Part shown: positions 7,841-16,527 of the stretch, in pieces
Layout: every line of letters begins with the position of its first letter
Position numbering within the stretch: position 1 is the stretch's first letter
Source of the DNA: Acidobacteria bacterium RIFCSPLOWO2_12_FULL_68_19
GTDB taxonomy: Bacteria; Acidobacteriota; Vicinamibacteria; Vicinamibacterales; UBA2999
Direction of reading: 5' to 3'
DNA: 64,000 bases
Assembly (NCBI GenBank): GCA_001767525.1
Contig: MELF01000050.1
Location: 1 to 64,000, forward strand
The notes under the pieces: generated by a model
Databases searched by the model: none
The model's input: only the letters and a program-made list of their open reading frames with translations
Told to the model about the DNA's origin: nothing
Position numbers and translations under genes: made by a program

Positions 7841-9580
7841 TCAGGACGGCCAACCCGCCTGGACAAAGATGCCTTTGGCGTCGCCCAGTTCGCGAGCCGA
7901 CGGGGTGACGATCGTCTTCTCGCCTACAAGGAGCTTTCGGCCCCCCTTCAGGGCCTCGCGGACATCTTCCTCACAGATGACGTCAGGCACATGCTCCGGA
8001 GTACTGGCGCCGGGCGCCGGGCGCGCAGACGCCGACACCTTCAGGCCCCGCGATGCCAGGAACTGATCGATGCGAGCGGCCAGCGCCTCAGCGGGGATCC
8101 CTTCCGGCACCGGACGGATGGGGACCCGGGGCAACCGACCTCGGTCGACCGCTTCGGCCGGCGCTGCTTGCGCCCGCCCTCGTGAAGCGGTCGCCCGGGC
8201 GGCCACGGCAGGGCGCACCTCGTAGGCGAGCCGCTTGATGTTGAGCAAGTGCAGCGGGGAGATATTGTCCGAAGTGATGTTGCCTCCCCAGCCGCCGCAA
8301 CCGAGCGTCAGGGCGGGGTCCAGTCCGGTGGTCAGGCCGATTGAGCCGTGCGTGGTCGGGGTATTGACGCAGATGCGGAACGCCGGCTTCTTGAGACCGA
8401 ACTGCAGGATGACGTCCTCGTTGCGAGAGTGAACCGACATGGTGTGGCCCATGCCGCCGTAGCGGAGGATCTGGATGCAGCGCTCGCATGCTTCCCGCCA
8501 GTCCTTCACCACGTACCAGGAGAGAATTGGCGCGAGCTTTTCGATGGAGAGCGGGTTGTCGCGTCCAACCCCCGCCAGCGGCGCGATCAGGACGCGAGTC
8601 CCTTCGGGCACCTGGAGTCCCGTCTGTGCGGCGATGTGGACAGCCGTCTTGCCGACGAGCGCCGGGTTCGGCAGCCGCTGTGGGCTGACGAACATCCTGC
8701 CGACGGTGTCGACCTCGGCCGGCGCCATGAAATAGCCGCCCTGGGCCTGGAACTCCCGCCGCACCTCTTCGGCAATCGCCTCGTCGACCACGACGGAGTT
8801 CTCGGCGGAGCAGAGGACGCCGTTGTCGAACGTCTTGCCGGTAATGATGTCGCGGACCGCCTTTGGAATGTCGGCGCTGCGTTCGATGTAGGCCGGCGCG
8901 TTGCCCGGGCCCACGCCGTAGGCGGGCTTGCCCGCGCTGTAGGCGGCGCGGACGAGCCCCAAGCCGCCGGTGGCAAGAATCACGGCGACGTCGCGGTGCT
9001 TCATCAGCTCCTGCGTTCCTTCGAGCGTGACCGTCTTCATGATGCCGATACTGCCGGCGGGCGCGCCGGCCCGCGCCGCCGCCTCGGCCATGATCTCCAC
9101 CGTTCGTGTGATGCAGCGCACGGCCGAGGGATGCGGGCTGATGACAATGGCGCAGCGCGCCTTGAGTGCGATGAGCACCTTGTAGATCGACGTCGAGGTC
9201 GGGTTGGTCGAGGGAATCACCGCGGCGACAACGCCGAAGGGCTCGGCAATCTCGACGATCTTCTTGTCCTCGACGCGGCGTACCACGCCGACCGTCCGGA
9301 TGGGCCGGATGAACTCGTACACGCGGCGCGAGCCGAACAGATTCTTCTGGACTTTGTCGGCCACGACGCCGTAGCCGGTCTCGTCGACCGCCAGGCGCGC
9401 GAGCGTCTCGGCGTGCGGCGTGACGGCTTCCGCCATCGCGTCCACGATCGCGTCGATCTGTTCCTGGGAGTACTCGGCCAGCCGGTTCTGCGCCTGGCGG
9501 GCGGCGCGGGCGAGCGCGCGGGCTTCTGCGATTGAGGTCAGGTCCTTGTCGGATACCGCCGGGCGGTCCTCGGAAGCCAC
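7841..9580 (-). CDS. CoA-acylating aldehyde dehydrogenase, microcompartment type, with C-terminal extension
   Basis: The 579-residue protein resembles EutE/PduP enzymes, which convert an aldehyde, CoA and NAD+ into an acyl-CoA. The motifs IPSTNPTSTSIYKVL, VGPGNAPAYIERSAD and the catalytic Cys in DNGVLCSAENSVV (near residue 255) are clear. The enzyme fold ends around residue 465. About 110 further residues hold an Ala/Pro linker, a short amphipathic helix (IPAEALAARIDQFLASRGL) that resembles microcompartment encapsulation peptides, and a module with VGEKTIVTPSARELG. EutE is about 467 residues, so the tail is unusual. The start is GTG. The next gene upstream encodes a BMC shell protein, which supports an encapsulated enzyme. 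The natural aldehyde is unknown. Confidence 0.85.
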   Translation of the reverse strand: MASEDRPAVSDKDLTSIAEARALARAARQAQNRLAEYSQEQIDAIVDAMAEAVTPHAETLARLAVDETGYGVVADKVQKNLFGSRRVYEFIRPIRTVGVVRRVEDKKIVEIAEPFGVVAAVIPSTNPTSTSIYKVLIALKARCAIVISPHPSAVRCITRTVEIMAEAAARAGAPAGSIGIMKTVTLEGTQELMKHRDVAVILATGGLGLVRAAYSAGKPAYGVGPGNAPAYIERSADIPKAVRDIITGKTFDNGVLCSAENSVVVDEAIAEEVRREFQAQGGYFMAPAEVDTVGRMFVSPQRLPNPALVGKTAVHIAAQTGLQVPEGTRVLIAPLAGVGRDNPLSIEKLAPILSWYVVKDWREACERCIQILRYGGMGHTMSVHSRNEDVILQFGLKKPAFRICVNTPTTHGSIGLTTGLDPALTLGCGGWGGNITSDNISPLHLLNIKRLAYEVRPAVAARATASRGRAQAAPAEAVDRGRLPRVPIRPVPEGIPAEALAARIDQFLASRGLKVSASARPAPGASTPEHVPDVICEEDVREALKGGRKLLVGEKTIVTPSARELGDAKGIFVQAGWPS

Positions 9581-9608
9581 TGCCTGCTGCCTGCCGCCTG
9601 CTGCCTAC
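9581..9608. repeat. Four 7-bp degenerate tandem repeats
   Basis: Four head-to-tail units are visible: TGCCTGC, TGCCTGC, CGCCTGC, TGCCTAC. The tract fills the gap between the BMC shell gene and the aldehyde dehydrogenase gene, and includes the shell gene stop codon. Confidence 0.7.
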
Positions 9609-9877
9609 TTCGGGAGGATTCGCTCGACGTCCGCGTGGGGTCGCGGAATCACGTGCACCGACACCAGTTCGCCGACGCGCCGAGCGGCGGCGGCGCCCGC
9701 GTCGGTCGCCGCCTTCACCGCGCCGACATCGCCGCGCACCAGCACGGTCACGTATCCGGCGCCGATGTATTCCTTGCCGATGAGGACGACATTGGCGGCC
9801 TTGACCATCGCGTCGGCCGCCTCGACCGAGCCGATGAGCCCCTTCGTCTCCACCATCCCAAGCGCGTCCTGGGCCAT
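9605..9877 (-). CDS. BMC-H bacterial microcompartment shell protein
   Basis: The 90-residue protein is a single BMC domain (Pfam 00936 type): [20 protein letters not shown] at the start, the hexamer-pore region [20 protein letters not shown] in the middle, and a final [12 protein letters not shown]. Proteins of this class form hexamers that tile the facets of polyhedral organelles such as the Eut and Pdu compartments. I chose the ATG at 9877 (MAQDALGM) because family members start there; an in-frame GTG at 9898 would add seven residues. The downstream gene is the acylating aldehyde dehydrogenase, 24 bases away. No pentamer (BMC-P), tandem BMC-T, alcohol dehydrogenase or phosphotransacylase gene is in the window, so the full shell must be encoded elsewhere. 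Confidence 0.93.
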   Translation of the reverse strand: MAQDALGMVETKGLIGSVEAADAMVKAANVVLIGKEYIGAGYVTVLVRGDVGAVKAATDAGAAAARRVGELVSVHVIPRPHADVERILPK

Positions 9878-9927
9878 GTCTCGAGTGAACTCTAGCACGG
9901 AATACGGGTTATCATTCCAGAAACACG

Positions 9928-10839
9928 ATGCTCAACACAGCTCAGAAGGCCTGGTCCGCCGTGCTGCTGGCGGTCGTGGCGGGAGCGTGCTCGCGCGGCG
10001 ATGCCGCGCCGCCGGTCGCCACGCCGTCTCTCGTCCTGGACGGCGGCGGCGGCGCCATCGGCAGCCCTCTCGAGATGACCTACCGATTCGCCGTGGCGCC
10101 CGATGCGCCGGCCTTCGCCGAAGACTACCTGGTGTTTGTCCACTTCATCGACGACAACGGGGAGCTGATGTGGACCGACGACCACCCGCCGCCGACGCCA
10201 ACGCGGCAGTGGAAGCCGGGCTCGACGGTCGAGTACCGACGGACGATGTTCATCCCGAAGTTTCCGTACGTCGGAGCGACGCGCGTCGAGATCGGGCTCT
10301 TCTCGCCGGCGACGAACGAACGTCTGCCGCTCTCGGGCGAGACGCTGGGACAGCGCGCGTATCGAGTGGCCACCTTCAACATGCGGCTGCAGACCGACAC
10401 CCTGTTCGTCGTCTTTCGCGACGGCTGGCACGAGACCGAAGCCGGCGGCGATGGAACGGGACGGGAATGGCAGTGGTCGCGCAAGGAGGCGGCGCTCGCG
10501 TTCAGGAACCCCGGACGTGATGTCCGCTTCTATCTCGAGGCCGACCAGCCCGCGGCGGCGGCATTCGATGCGCCCCAGCGGGTCGAGCTGCGGATCGGCG
10601 ATGCGGTCGTCGACGCGTTCTCCATCCCGCCCAGTGGCCAGATCGGGGTTCGCCGCCTCGATATTCCCGCAAGCCGCCTCGGGACGACGGAAACCGTGGA
10701 GATGACCATTTCGGTCGATAAGACCTTTGTACCCGCCGAAGTGCCGGCGCTCAGGAGCACCGACTCGCGCGAACTCGGCGTCCGGGTGTTCAGAGCCTTC
10801 GTGCAGCCGGCCTCGCCGGCGGCGGGCGGCGGGCGGTAA
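9928..10839 (+). CDS. Putative lipoprotein of unknown function
   Basis: The 303-residue protein starts with a signal sequence ending in VVAGAC, a plausible lipobox with Cys near residue 22. The mature part looks beta-rich and carries paired aromatic motifs ([31 protein letters not shown]). Its second half reads like a carbohydrate-binding-like or Ig-like fold ([30 protein letters not shown]), but I recognise no named family. It is divergent from the BMC shell gene and precedes the pilus operon by 129 bases, on the same strand. A role as an envelope accessory is possible but not shown. Confidence 0.7.
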   Translation: MLNTAQKAWSAVLLAVVAGACSRGDAAPPVATPSLVLDGGGGAIGSPLEMTYRFAVAPDAPAFAEDYLVFVHFIDDNGELMWTDDHPPPTPTRQWKPGSTVEYRRTMFIPKFPYVGATRVEIGLFSPATNERLPLSGETLGQRAYRVATFNMRLQTDTLFVVFRDGWHETEAGGDGTGREWQWSRKEAALAFRNPGRDVRFYLEADQPAAAAFDAPQRVELRIGDAVVDAFSIPPSGQIGVRRLDIPASRLGTTETVEMTISVDKTFVPAEVPALRSTDSRELGVRVFRAFVQPASPAAGGGR

Positions 10840-10968
10840 GCGGAACTTCACGGTTTCGCACCGGGCCCGGCTGGCACGGTCGGCGAGCGGTCTAAGTAGA
10901 AGGAGCAGTCTTGGTTCACGGCGCGACGCCCACTGCCGGCTGCGTACTCGATATGCCACACTGTCCCG

Positions 10969-12180
10969 ATGGAGTTTCGCTGTAGGCTCGGCACCCCCGG
11001 CGGCGACATCATCGAGGGCGTGTACGTCGCCGACAACGAGTCCCGCTTGCGCAAGGAGCTGGAAGAGAAGGGGTTGTACGTTCTCTCGCTTCAGCGGCGA
11101 GGCGTGCTGCCGGGCCTGGCGCTGCCCGGGAGGCCGCGCCGCCGCGTCTCGCGACAGGAGTTCTTGGTCTTCAACCAGGAGCTCGCAACGCTCCTCAAGG
11201 CCGGCATGCCGCTCGTTCAGTCGCTCGACATCCTGCGCGGGCGCGTGGCGAACGCGACGTTCAAGGCGGTGCTCGACGACGTGCACGACAAGGTGAAGGC
11301 GGGGACAGCGCTCTCGGACGCCTTCTCGGCGCATACGGGGCTCTTTCCGGCCGTCTATCCCGCGTCGCTGATGGCGGGCGAACGAAGCGGCAGTCTTGAC
11401 GCCGTCATTCGCCGGTACGTGGCGTACGAGAAGGTGATCGGCACGGTACGGCGTCGGACGATTTCGGCGCTGATCTACCCGGTGATCCTCGTCGCGCTCA
11501 TGGTCGTGCTCATCGGCATCATCGTGATCCGGGTGGTGCCAGCCTTCGCGGGCTTCTACGGCACGTTCGACCGCGAGCTGCCGCTCTCGACGCGGATCAT
11601 TGTCGGCGTCTCGAACGCGCTGGTCGCCAATCTCCTGCTCATCGCCCTCGCGGTGGGCGGCGGGGTGGCTGCGGTCGCGCTGTGGCTGCGGCAGCCGGGG
11701 CAGCGCGCCCGGGCGGACCATCTGCTGCTGGGGCTGCCGTGGGTTGGCACCACCATTCGGAAGTTCGTCACCTCGCAGCTCGCGCGGACGCTCGCGACGC
11801 TGCTCGGCGGCGGCATTCCGCTCGTCAACGCCCTGGAGATTGCGGGCGGCGCGATGACCAACCGGCACCTCAGCACCGAACTCCAGGCGGTGACCGGGCG
11901 CGTACGCGAAGGAGAGAGCTTCGCGGCGGCCCTGCGCGCCCGCGGCGTCTTTCCCGACGTTGCGGTGAAGATGGTGGAGGTCGGCGAATCGACCGGCGCG
12001 CTGCAGGAGATGCTCAACAGCCTTGCGGACTTCTACGACGAGGAGATCGAAACCGAAGTGGGCCGGTTCGTCACGCTCATCGAGCCCGTCATTCTCGTGA
12101 TCATGGGCGTCGTGATTGCCGCGGTCGTGCTGGCGCTCTACATGCCGCTGTTCGAGCTGACGTCTCTGGTGGGTGGATAG
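10969..12180 (+). CDS. Type II secretion/type IV pilus inner-membrane platform protein (GspF/PilC)
   Basis: The 403-residue protein has two GspF domains, about residues 60-185 and 265-385, each with the signature VFNQELATLLKAGMPLVQSLDIL or its counterpart ARTLATLLGGGIPLVNALEI. Hydrophobic segments follow each (IYPVILVALMVVLIGIIVI and PVILVIMGVVIAAVVLALY). PilC/GspF anchors the assembly ATPase and extracts pilins from the inner membrane. It is the first gene of a run of overlapping genes reaching 22.3 kb. The N-terminal 50 residues form a small beta domain (MEFRCRLGTPGGDIIEGVY) seen in several platform proteins. Confidence 0.92.
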   Translation: MEFRCRLGTPGGDIIEGVYVADNESRLRKELEEKGLYVLSLQRRGVLPGLALPGRPRRRVSRQEFLVFNQELATLLKAGMPLVQSLDILRGRVANATFKAVLDDVHDKVKAGTALSDAFSAHTGLFPAVYPASLMAGERSGSLDAVIRRYVAYEKVIGTVRRRTISALIYPVILVALMVVLIGIIVIRVVPAFAGFYGTFDRELPLSTRIIVGVSNALVANLLLIALAVGGGVAAVALWLRQPGQRARADHLLLGLPWVGTTIRKFVTSQLARTLATLLGGGIPLVNALEIAGGAMTNRHLSTELQAVTGRVREGESFAAALRARGVFPDVAVKMVEVGESTGALQEMLNSLADFYDEEIETEVGRFVTLIEPVILVIMGVVIAAVVLALYMPLFELTSLVGG

Positions 12181-12184
12181 AGGG

Positions 12185-13810
12185 ATGGCGACTGTCGATC
12201 CATTAAGTCTCGTCCAGACGCCGGAGGACTACTCCGCCGAGGTGGCGCGCGTGCGAAAGCTCGCTGAGCGCTACGGTCTGGAGTTCGTCGACATGGAGGA
12301 TTTCCGGATCGACCAGGAGCTGTTCCGGTCGATTCCGGCGGATCTGATGCTCCGCTACGGCTTCGTGCCGTACCGGCGCGAGGGGCGTTCGCTCGTCATC
12401 GTCGTCTCGGATCCGACCGATCTCCCGATGATCGACGAGCTCGGCGTGATCCTCGGTACGCCCGTCAAGGTCTCGGTGGGGGCCCCCTCCGCCATCCAGT
12501 CGATCCTCAAGAAGAGCGAGAGTTCCCAGCGCGTGCTGGAGGAGGCAACCGAAGGGTTCCAGCTCCAGGTCCTGAAAGAGGAGGAGACCGGCGAAGAGAG
12601 CCTGACGGTCGAACGTCTGACGAGCGACATCAGCCCAATCATCCGGCTGGTCGATTCCACCATCTACACCGCCATCCAGCGGCGCGCGAGCGACATCCAT
12701 ATCGAGACTGGTGAGGACGCGGTGCACGTCAAGTATCGGATCGACGGCGTCCTGCAGCCGGCGATGCGGCCGATCGCCCGGCAGTTCCACAGCGCGATCA
12801 TCTCCCGGGTGAAGGTGATGGCGGAGCTCGACATCGCGGAGAAGCGCGTGCCGCAGGACGGACGGTTCAAGGTCCGCATGCCGGGGAAGACGATCGACTT
12901 CCGCGTGTCGATCATGCCGAGCGTGCACGGCGAGGACGCGGTCATCCGCATCCTCGACAAGGAGTCGATCAGCGAGCAGTTCACCGAACTGAAGCTCGAC
13001 ATCCTCGGGTTTCCCGACGAAGAGCTGAAGCGCTTCCGGAAGTACATCCGCGAGCCGTACGGGATGGTGCTCGTCACCGGACCCACAGGGTCTGGCAAGA
13101 CCACCACGCTCTACGCAGCGCTGTCGGAGATCCGTTCGGTCGAGGACAAGATCATCACGATCGAGGACCCGGTCGAGTACCAGCTGAGCGGCATCACGCA
13201 GATCCCGATCAACGAGAAGAAGGGGTTGACCTTCGCGCGCGGCCTGCGGTCGATCCTGCGCCACGACCCTGACAAGATCATGGTCGGCGAGATCCGCGAT
13301 CCCGAGACCGCGCAGATCGCCATCCAGTCCGCCCTGACGGGCCACCTCGTGTTCACGACCGTCCACGCCAATAACGTCGTCGACGTGCTGGGCCGGTTCC
13401 TGAACATGGGCGTCGAGCCGTATCAGTTCGTGTCGGCGCTCAACTGCGTGATGGCGCAGCGACTGGTGCGGCTCATCTGCAACCACTGCAAGCGGCCGGT
13501 GCGGGTCGAAGCGAAGCAGCTCGAGGAATCCGCACTCGATCCGGCGCTGGCCGACACGCATCGGTTCTACGAAGGCGCCGGGTGCATCGACTGCGGCGGC
13601 ACCGGCTTCAAGGGACGAACGGCCATCTGCGAACTGCTCGACCTCTCGGATCGCATCCGTGAGATGATCCTGGAGCGGCGTCCGACCTCCGAAGTCAAGA
13701 AAGCGGCGCATGAGGAGGGCATGCGCTTCCTGCGTGAGTCGGCGGTCGAGAAGGTGCTGCTCGGCCAGTCGACCCTGCGTGAGATCAACAAGGTGACGTT
13801 CGTCGAATGA
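12185..13810 (+). CDS. Type II secretion/type IV pilus assembly ATPase (GspE/PilB)
   Basis: This 541-residue ATPase powers pilin or pseudopilin polymerisation. An N-terminal GspE-N/MshEN domain (about 1-150) precedes the ATPase core. The core has Walker A GPTGSGKTTT near residue 300, an Asp box (HDPDKIMVGEIRDPETA), the HLVFTTVHANN His box and a tetracysteine zinc site (CNHC near 431 and CIDC near 466). I take the ATG at 12185 (MATVDPLSLV); a GTG at 12173 in the same frame would add four residues and overlap the platform gene. Its stop overlaps the next start by four bases, so translation is probably coupled. Confidence 0.93.
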   Translation: MATVDPLSLVQTPEDYSAEVARVRKLAERYGLEFVDMEDFRIDQELFRSIPADLMLRYGFVPYRREGRSLVIVVSDPTDLPMIDELGVILGTPVKVSVGAPSAIQSILKKSESSQRVLEEATEGFQLQVLKEEETGEESLTVERLTSDISPIIRLVDSTIYTAIQRRASDIHIETGEDAVHVKYRIDGVLQPAMRPIARQFHSAIISRVKVMAELDIAEKRVPQDGRFKVRMPGKTIDFRVSIMPSVHGEDAVIRILDKESISEQFTELKLDILGFPDEELKRFRKYIREPYGMVLVTGPTGSGKTTTLYAALSEIRSVEDKIITIEDPVEYQLSGITQIPINEKKGLTFARGLRSILRHDPDKIMVGEIRDPETAQIAIQSALTGHLVFTTVHANNVVDVLGRFLNMGVEPYQFVSALNCVMAQRLVRLICNHCKRPVRVEAKQLEESALDPALADTHRFYEGAGCIDCGGTGFKGRTAICELLDLSDRIREMILERRPTSEVKKAAHEEGMRFLRESAVEKVLLGQSTLREINKVTFVE

Positions 13811-14811
13811 GCCGCCTACGCTACGGCTTCGGCGCGCAGGGCCTCCTCACCTCGTGGCTCGCCAGCCCGCTGCCGGACGCGGTGGTCGAGATCGCGCCCG
13901 ATCGCGTGTCGGCGGCCATCAGCACGGCGCACGGCGCGCACGCCCGCGTTCAGGCGTGCGCCGTCGAAGCGCTCGCAGCGGGCGCCGTCGTCCCCGCGCT
14001 TGCCTCCCACAACATCGTCGATCGTGCGGCCGTCACCGAGGCCGTCCGAGCGGTGCTGGCGCGGCTCGGCTCGCACGCCGCCCGCGTCGCGCTCATCATT
14101 CCCGATCTCGCCGGCAAGGTATCCGTCGTCCGCTTCGATCGGGTGCCCGCACGGCGCGATGACCTGGATCAACTCGTGCGCTGGCAGGTTCGGAAGTCCA
14201 TTCCATTCCCGGTCGAGGAGGCGTGCATCACGTATACGCCGGGCCGGAGCGGCCCCGACGGGCACGAGTTCATCGTCGTCGCGGCGCGACGCGACGTCGT
14301 CCAGGAGTACGAGGCGGCCGGCGCGGCAGCGGGCGTCGATGCCGGCCTGGTCGAACTCGCCACCTTCTCGGTGCTGAACCTCGTCCTGGCGCTTGCAGAA
14401 GGGACGCCGGCGCCGCAGGCTGGGGACTGCCTGGTCGTGCACGTGCGGCCGGAGTACACCTCCATTGCGATCCTTCGCGACGGGGATCTCATCTTCTTCC
14501 GGAACCGGCCGGAAGACGAGGAGGAGACGCTTGCCGACGTCGTGCATCAGACGGCGATGTATTACCAGGATCGGCTGGCGGGACAGGGCTTCGCCCGCGT
14601 CCTCCTGGGCGGCCGCGGGCGTACAGCCGGCGCCGCCGGTCAGGCGCGGAAGGACATCGAGGCGCGGCTCGGCGTGTCCGTCGATGCGATCGATCCCACG
14701 CCGGCGGCGGCGCTGACGGATCGGATCGGCATGTCACCCGACGTCCTGGATGCGCTGGCGCCGCTGGCCGGCGTCTTCTTGCGCGTGCAGCGAGAAGCGG
14801 TGGGCGCCTGA
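13807..14811 (+). CDS. pilM: PilM-like actin-fold pilus assembly protein
   Basis: The 334-residue protein fits the PilM/GspL cytoplasmic class with an FtsA-like fold: VVEIAPDRVSAAIS at the start, the phosphate-binding-like segment CLVVHVRPEYTSIAILRDGDL, and RVLLGGRGRTAG near the end. The segment DQLVRWQVRKSIPFPVEEA is typical of PilM. PilM binds the N-terminal tail of PilN and links the cytoplasmic ATPase to the periplasmic alignment complex. The start overlaps the ATPase stop (ATGA), and the stop overlaps the pilN start (TGATG). It has no predicted membrane segment, as expected. Confidence 0.85.
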   Translation: MSRLRYGFGAQGLLTSWLASPLPDAVVEIAPDRVSAAISTAHGAHARVQACAVEALAAGAVVPALASHNIVDRAAVTEAVRAVLARLGSHAARVALIIPDLAGKVSVVRFDRVPARRDDLDQLVRWQVRKSIPFPVEEACITYTPGRSGPDGHEFIVVAARRDVVQEYEAAGAAAGVDAGLVELATFSVLNLVLALAEGTPAPQAGDCLVVHVRPEYTSIAILRDGDLIFFRNRPEDEEETLADVVHQTAMYYQDRLAGQGFARVLLGGRGRTAGAAGQARKDIEARLGVSVDAIDPTPAAALTDRIGMSPDVLDALAPLAGVFLRVQREAVGA

Positions 14812-15398
14812 TGCTGCGGACCAACCTCTCGACCCGCCCGTTCTACAACCTCCGGGCGGTCCGGATCGTCCTCGGCGCGGGACTGCTCGTCGTGGCGGGC
14901 CTGACCGTGTTCAACGTCGGCCAGTTGGCGCGCCTCGCGGCGAGCCAGTACACGCTTGGCGCCCGGGCGGCGGCGGCCGAACGCGAAGCCGATCGACTGC
15001 GGACGGAAGCCGCCGGCATCCGAGCGCAAATCAATCCACAGGAGCTGCAGGTGGTCGCCAGCGCCGCACGCGAGGCGAACGCCATCATCGACCAGCGGGC
15101 GTTTTCCTGGACCGATCTGCTGGCGCAGTTCGAGGTCACACTGCCGCCGGACGTGCGGGTCACGACCATCCAGCCGCGTCTGGAACGCGCCGGCGATTTC
15201 ATCGTCGCCATCGGGGTCGAGGCGCGCCGCGCGGAGGACCTCGACGCCTTCATCGAGGCGCTCGAGACCCGGGGCGGCTTCCGCAACGTGCTCTCGATTC
15301 AGGAGCAGGCGAACACGGCCGGGTTGATCCAGGCCGTGATCGAAGGGGCATACCTGCCGCCGCCCAGGACGCCGCCGGGCGCCGGAGAGGGACGGTGA
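14811..15398 (+). CDS. pilN: PilN-like inner-membrane alignment protein
   Basis: The 195-residue bitopic protein starts with MLRTNLSTRPFYNLR, which matches the conserved PilN tail (INLLP/NLSTRPF type) that docks into PilM. One membrane helix follows (IVLGAGLLVVAGLTVFNVG), then a coiled coil and a small ferredoxin-like periplasmic domain. I chose the ATG at 14811, which overlaps the pilM stop; the longer open frame upstream is a shadow of pilM. The stop again overlaps the next start by one base. Confidence 0.85.
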   Translation: MLRTNLSTRPFYNLRAVRIVLGAGLLVVAGLTVFNVGQLARLAASQYTLGARAAAAEREADRLRTEAAGIRAQINPQELQVVASAAREANAIIDQRAFSWTDLLAQFEVTLPPDVRVTTIQPRLERAGDFIVAIGVEARRAEDLDAFIEALETRGGFRNVLSIQEQANTAGLIQAVIEGAYLPPPRTPPGAGEGR

Positions 15399-15985
15399 TG
15401 GACTCGATGCACGGGATGGCGCTCGTTCGGCGCGCCGTGACCGAGCACCGCCGCCTCGTGCTCGGCCTCGCCGCGGCAGTCGCGCTGAATGGGCTGATGT
15501 ACGCGCTGGTCGTCTATCCGCTTTCCGAGCGGGTGGCGAACGTGACGGAACGCGAACGGGCCGCCGAGCAGGCGCTCGCCCAGGCGACAGCCGAACACCG
15601 TGAGACCTCGGGGACGCTCACCGGCAAGTCACAGGCGGCCGCCGAGCTGACCTCGTTCTATCGCACAGTGCTGCCGCAGGATCTGGCCGGCGCCCGCCGC
15701 CTCACGTATCTCCGTCTCGCCCGGTTGGCGCGTGAATCGAACCTCGATTACCAACGCGCGACCTACGCGCCGATGGCCGACGATGGCAGCACCCTCACGC
15801 GCCTCCAGATCCAGTTGGTGCTGTCGGGTACGTACGCCGACATGCGCACCTTCATCTACCAGCTCGAGTCCGCGTCCGAGTTCGTCGTGATCGACAACGT
15901 CCGCCTGGCCGAGGGGGCCGATGACGCCGGGTCGCTGGTGGTGACGCTGGATCTCTCAACGTACTACCAGAAGCAGACGCCATGA
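15398..15985 (+). CDS. pilO: PilO-like inner-membrane alignment protein
   Basis: The 195-residue protein has one membrane helix (LVLGLAAAVALNGLMYALVV), a coiled coil (VTERERAAEQALAQATAEHR) and a C-terminal ferredoxin-like domain (LQIQLVLSGTYADMRTFIYQ), the standard PilO layout. PilO pairs with PilN in the periplasm. The ATG at 15398 sits behind GGAGAGGGA, a strong ribosome binding site. A GTG three bases upstream is in frame and cannot be excluded. The stop overlaps the next gene (ATGA). Confidence 0.85.
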   Translation: MDSMHGMALVRRAVTEHRRLVLGLAAAVALNGLMYALVVYPLSERVANVTERERAAEQALAQATAEHRETSGTLTGKSQAAAELTSFYRTVLPQDLAGARRLTYLRLARLARESNLDYQRATYAPMADDGSTLTRLQIQLVLSGTYADMRTFIYQLESASEFVVIDNVRLAEGADDAGSLVVTLDLSTYYQKQTP

Positions 15986-16527
15986 CATTCCGCAGGCGGC
16001 AGGTCGCGCTCGCGGTACTCGGAGGAGCGGGGCTCCTGGCAGTGGTCTTCGCGGCGCGCGACGATCAGCCCGCCGCCTCGCCGCGTGCGCGCGCGGCGGC
16101 GCCGCCCCCCGTCTCGGCGTCGGAGTCGCCGCCGGTGATCGAGGTCGGGCTCGACCGACTCGAGACCCTCCGCACCGAACTTGCCGAACCCGAGCGCAAC
16201 CCGTTCAGGTTCCAGGCGCGGCCGGCGCCTCCTGCACCCCGCCCGGCGGCCACGCCGCGCCCGATCCTCGAGCCGTCACCGGTCGCTCCGCCGGCGGGTC
16301 CGCCGCCACTGCCGCCGATTCCGCTGCGCTTCATCGGGCTGGTCGACGCGCCAGGACAGGCGGGGCGCGTCGCGATCCTGAGCGACGGGCGCGGCAACGT
16401 CTTCGAAGGGAAAGAAGGCGATATCATCGAGGGGCGCTACCGCGTCGGTCGAATCGCCCCCGATTCACTCGAACTGTCGTACGCCGACGGCCGCGGGCGT
16501 CAAGTCATCCGTCTGTCAGGACAATGA
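15982..16527 (+). CDS. PilP/GspC-like periplasmic alignment protein
   Basis: The 181-residue protein has an N-terminal membrane anchor (VALAVLGGAGLLAVVFAA), a long Pro/Ala linker, and a C-terminal beta domain (LRFIGLVDAPGQAGRVAILS, then GDIIEGRYRVGRIAPDSLEL). That pattern is shared by PilP and the HR domain of GspC, which contact the N-terminal domains of the secretin. PilP is usually a lipoprotein; here I see no lipobox, so the anchor is more GspC-like. The gene overlaps pilO and the secretin gene by four bases each. Confidence 0.75.
   Translation: MTFRRRQVALAVLGGAGLLAVVFAARDDQPAASPRARAAAPPPVSASESPPVIEVGLDRLETLRTELAEPERNPFRFQARPAPPAPRPAATPRPILEPSPVAPPAGPPPLPPIPLRFIGLVDAPGQAGRVAILSDGRGNVFEGKEGDIIEGRYRVGRIAPDSLELSYADGRGRQVIRLSGQ

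Noticed and set aside
12173-12184. GTG at 12173 as the start of the assembly ATPase
   Set aside because: It would overlap the platform gene by eight bases and adds only MDRG; it remains possible but the ATG at 12185 is a simpler choice.
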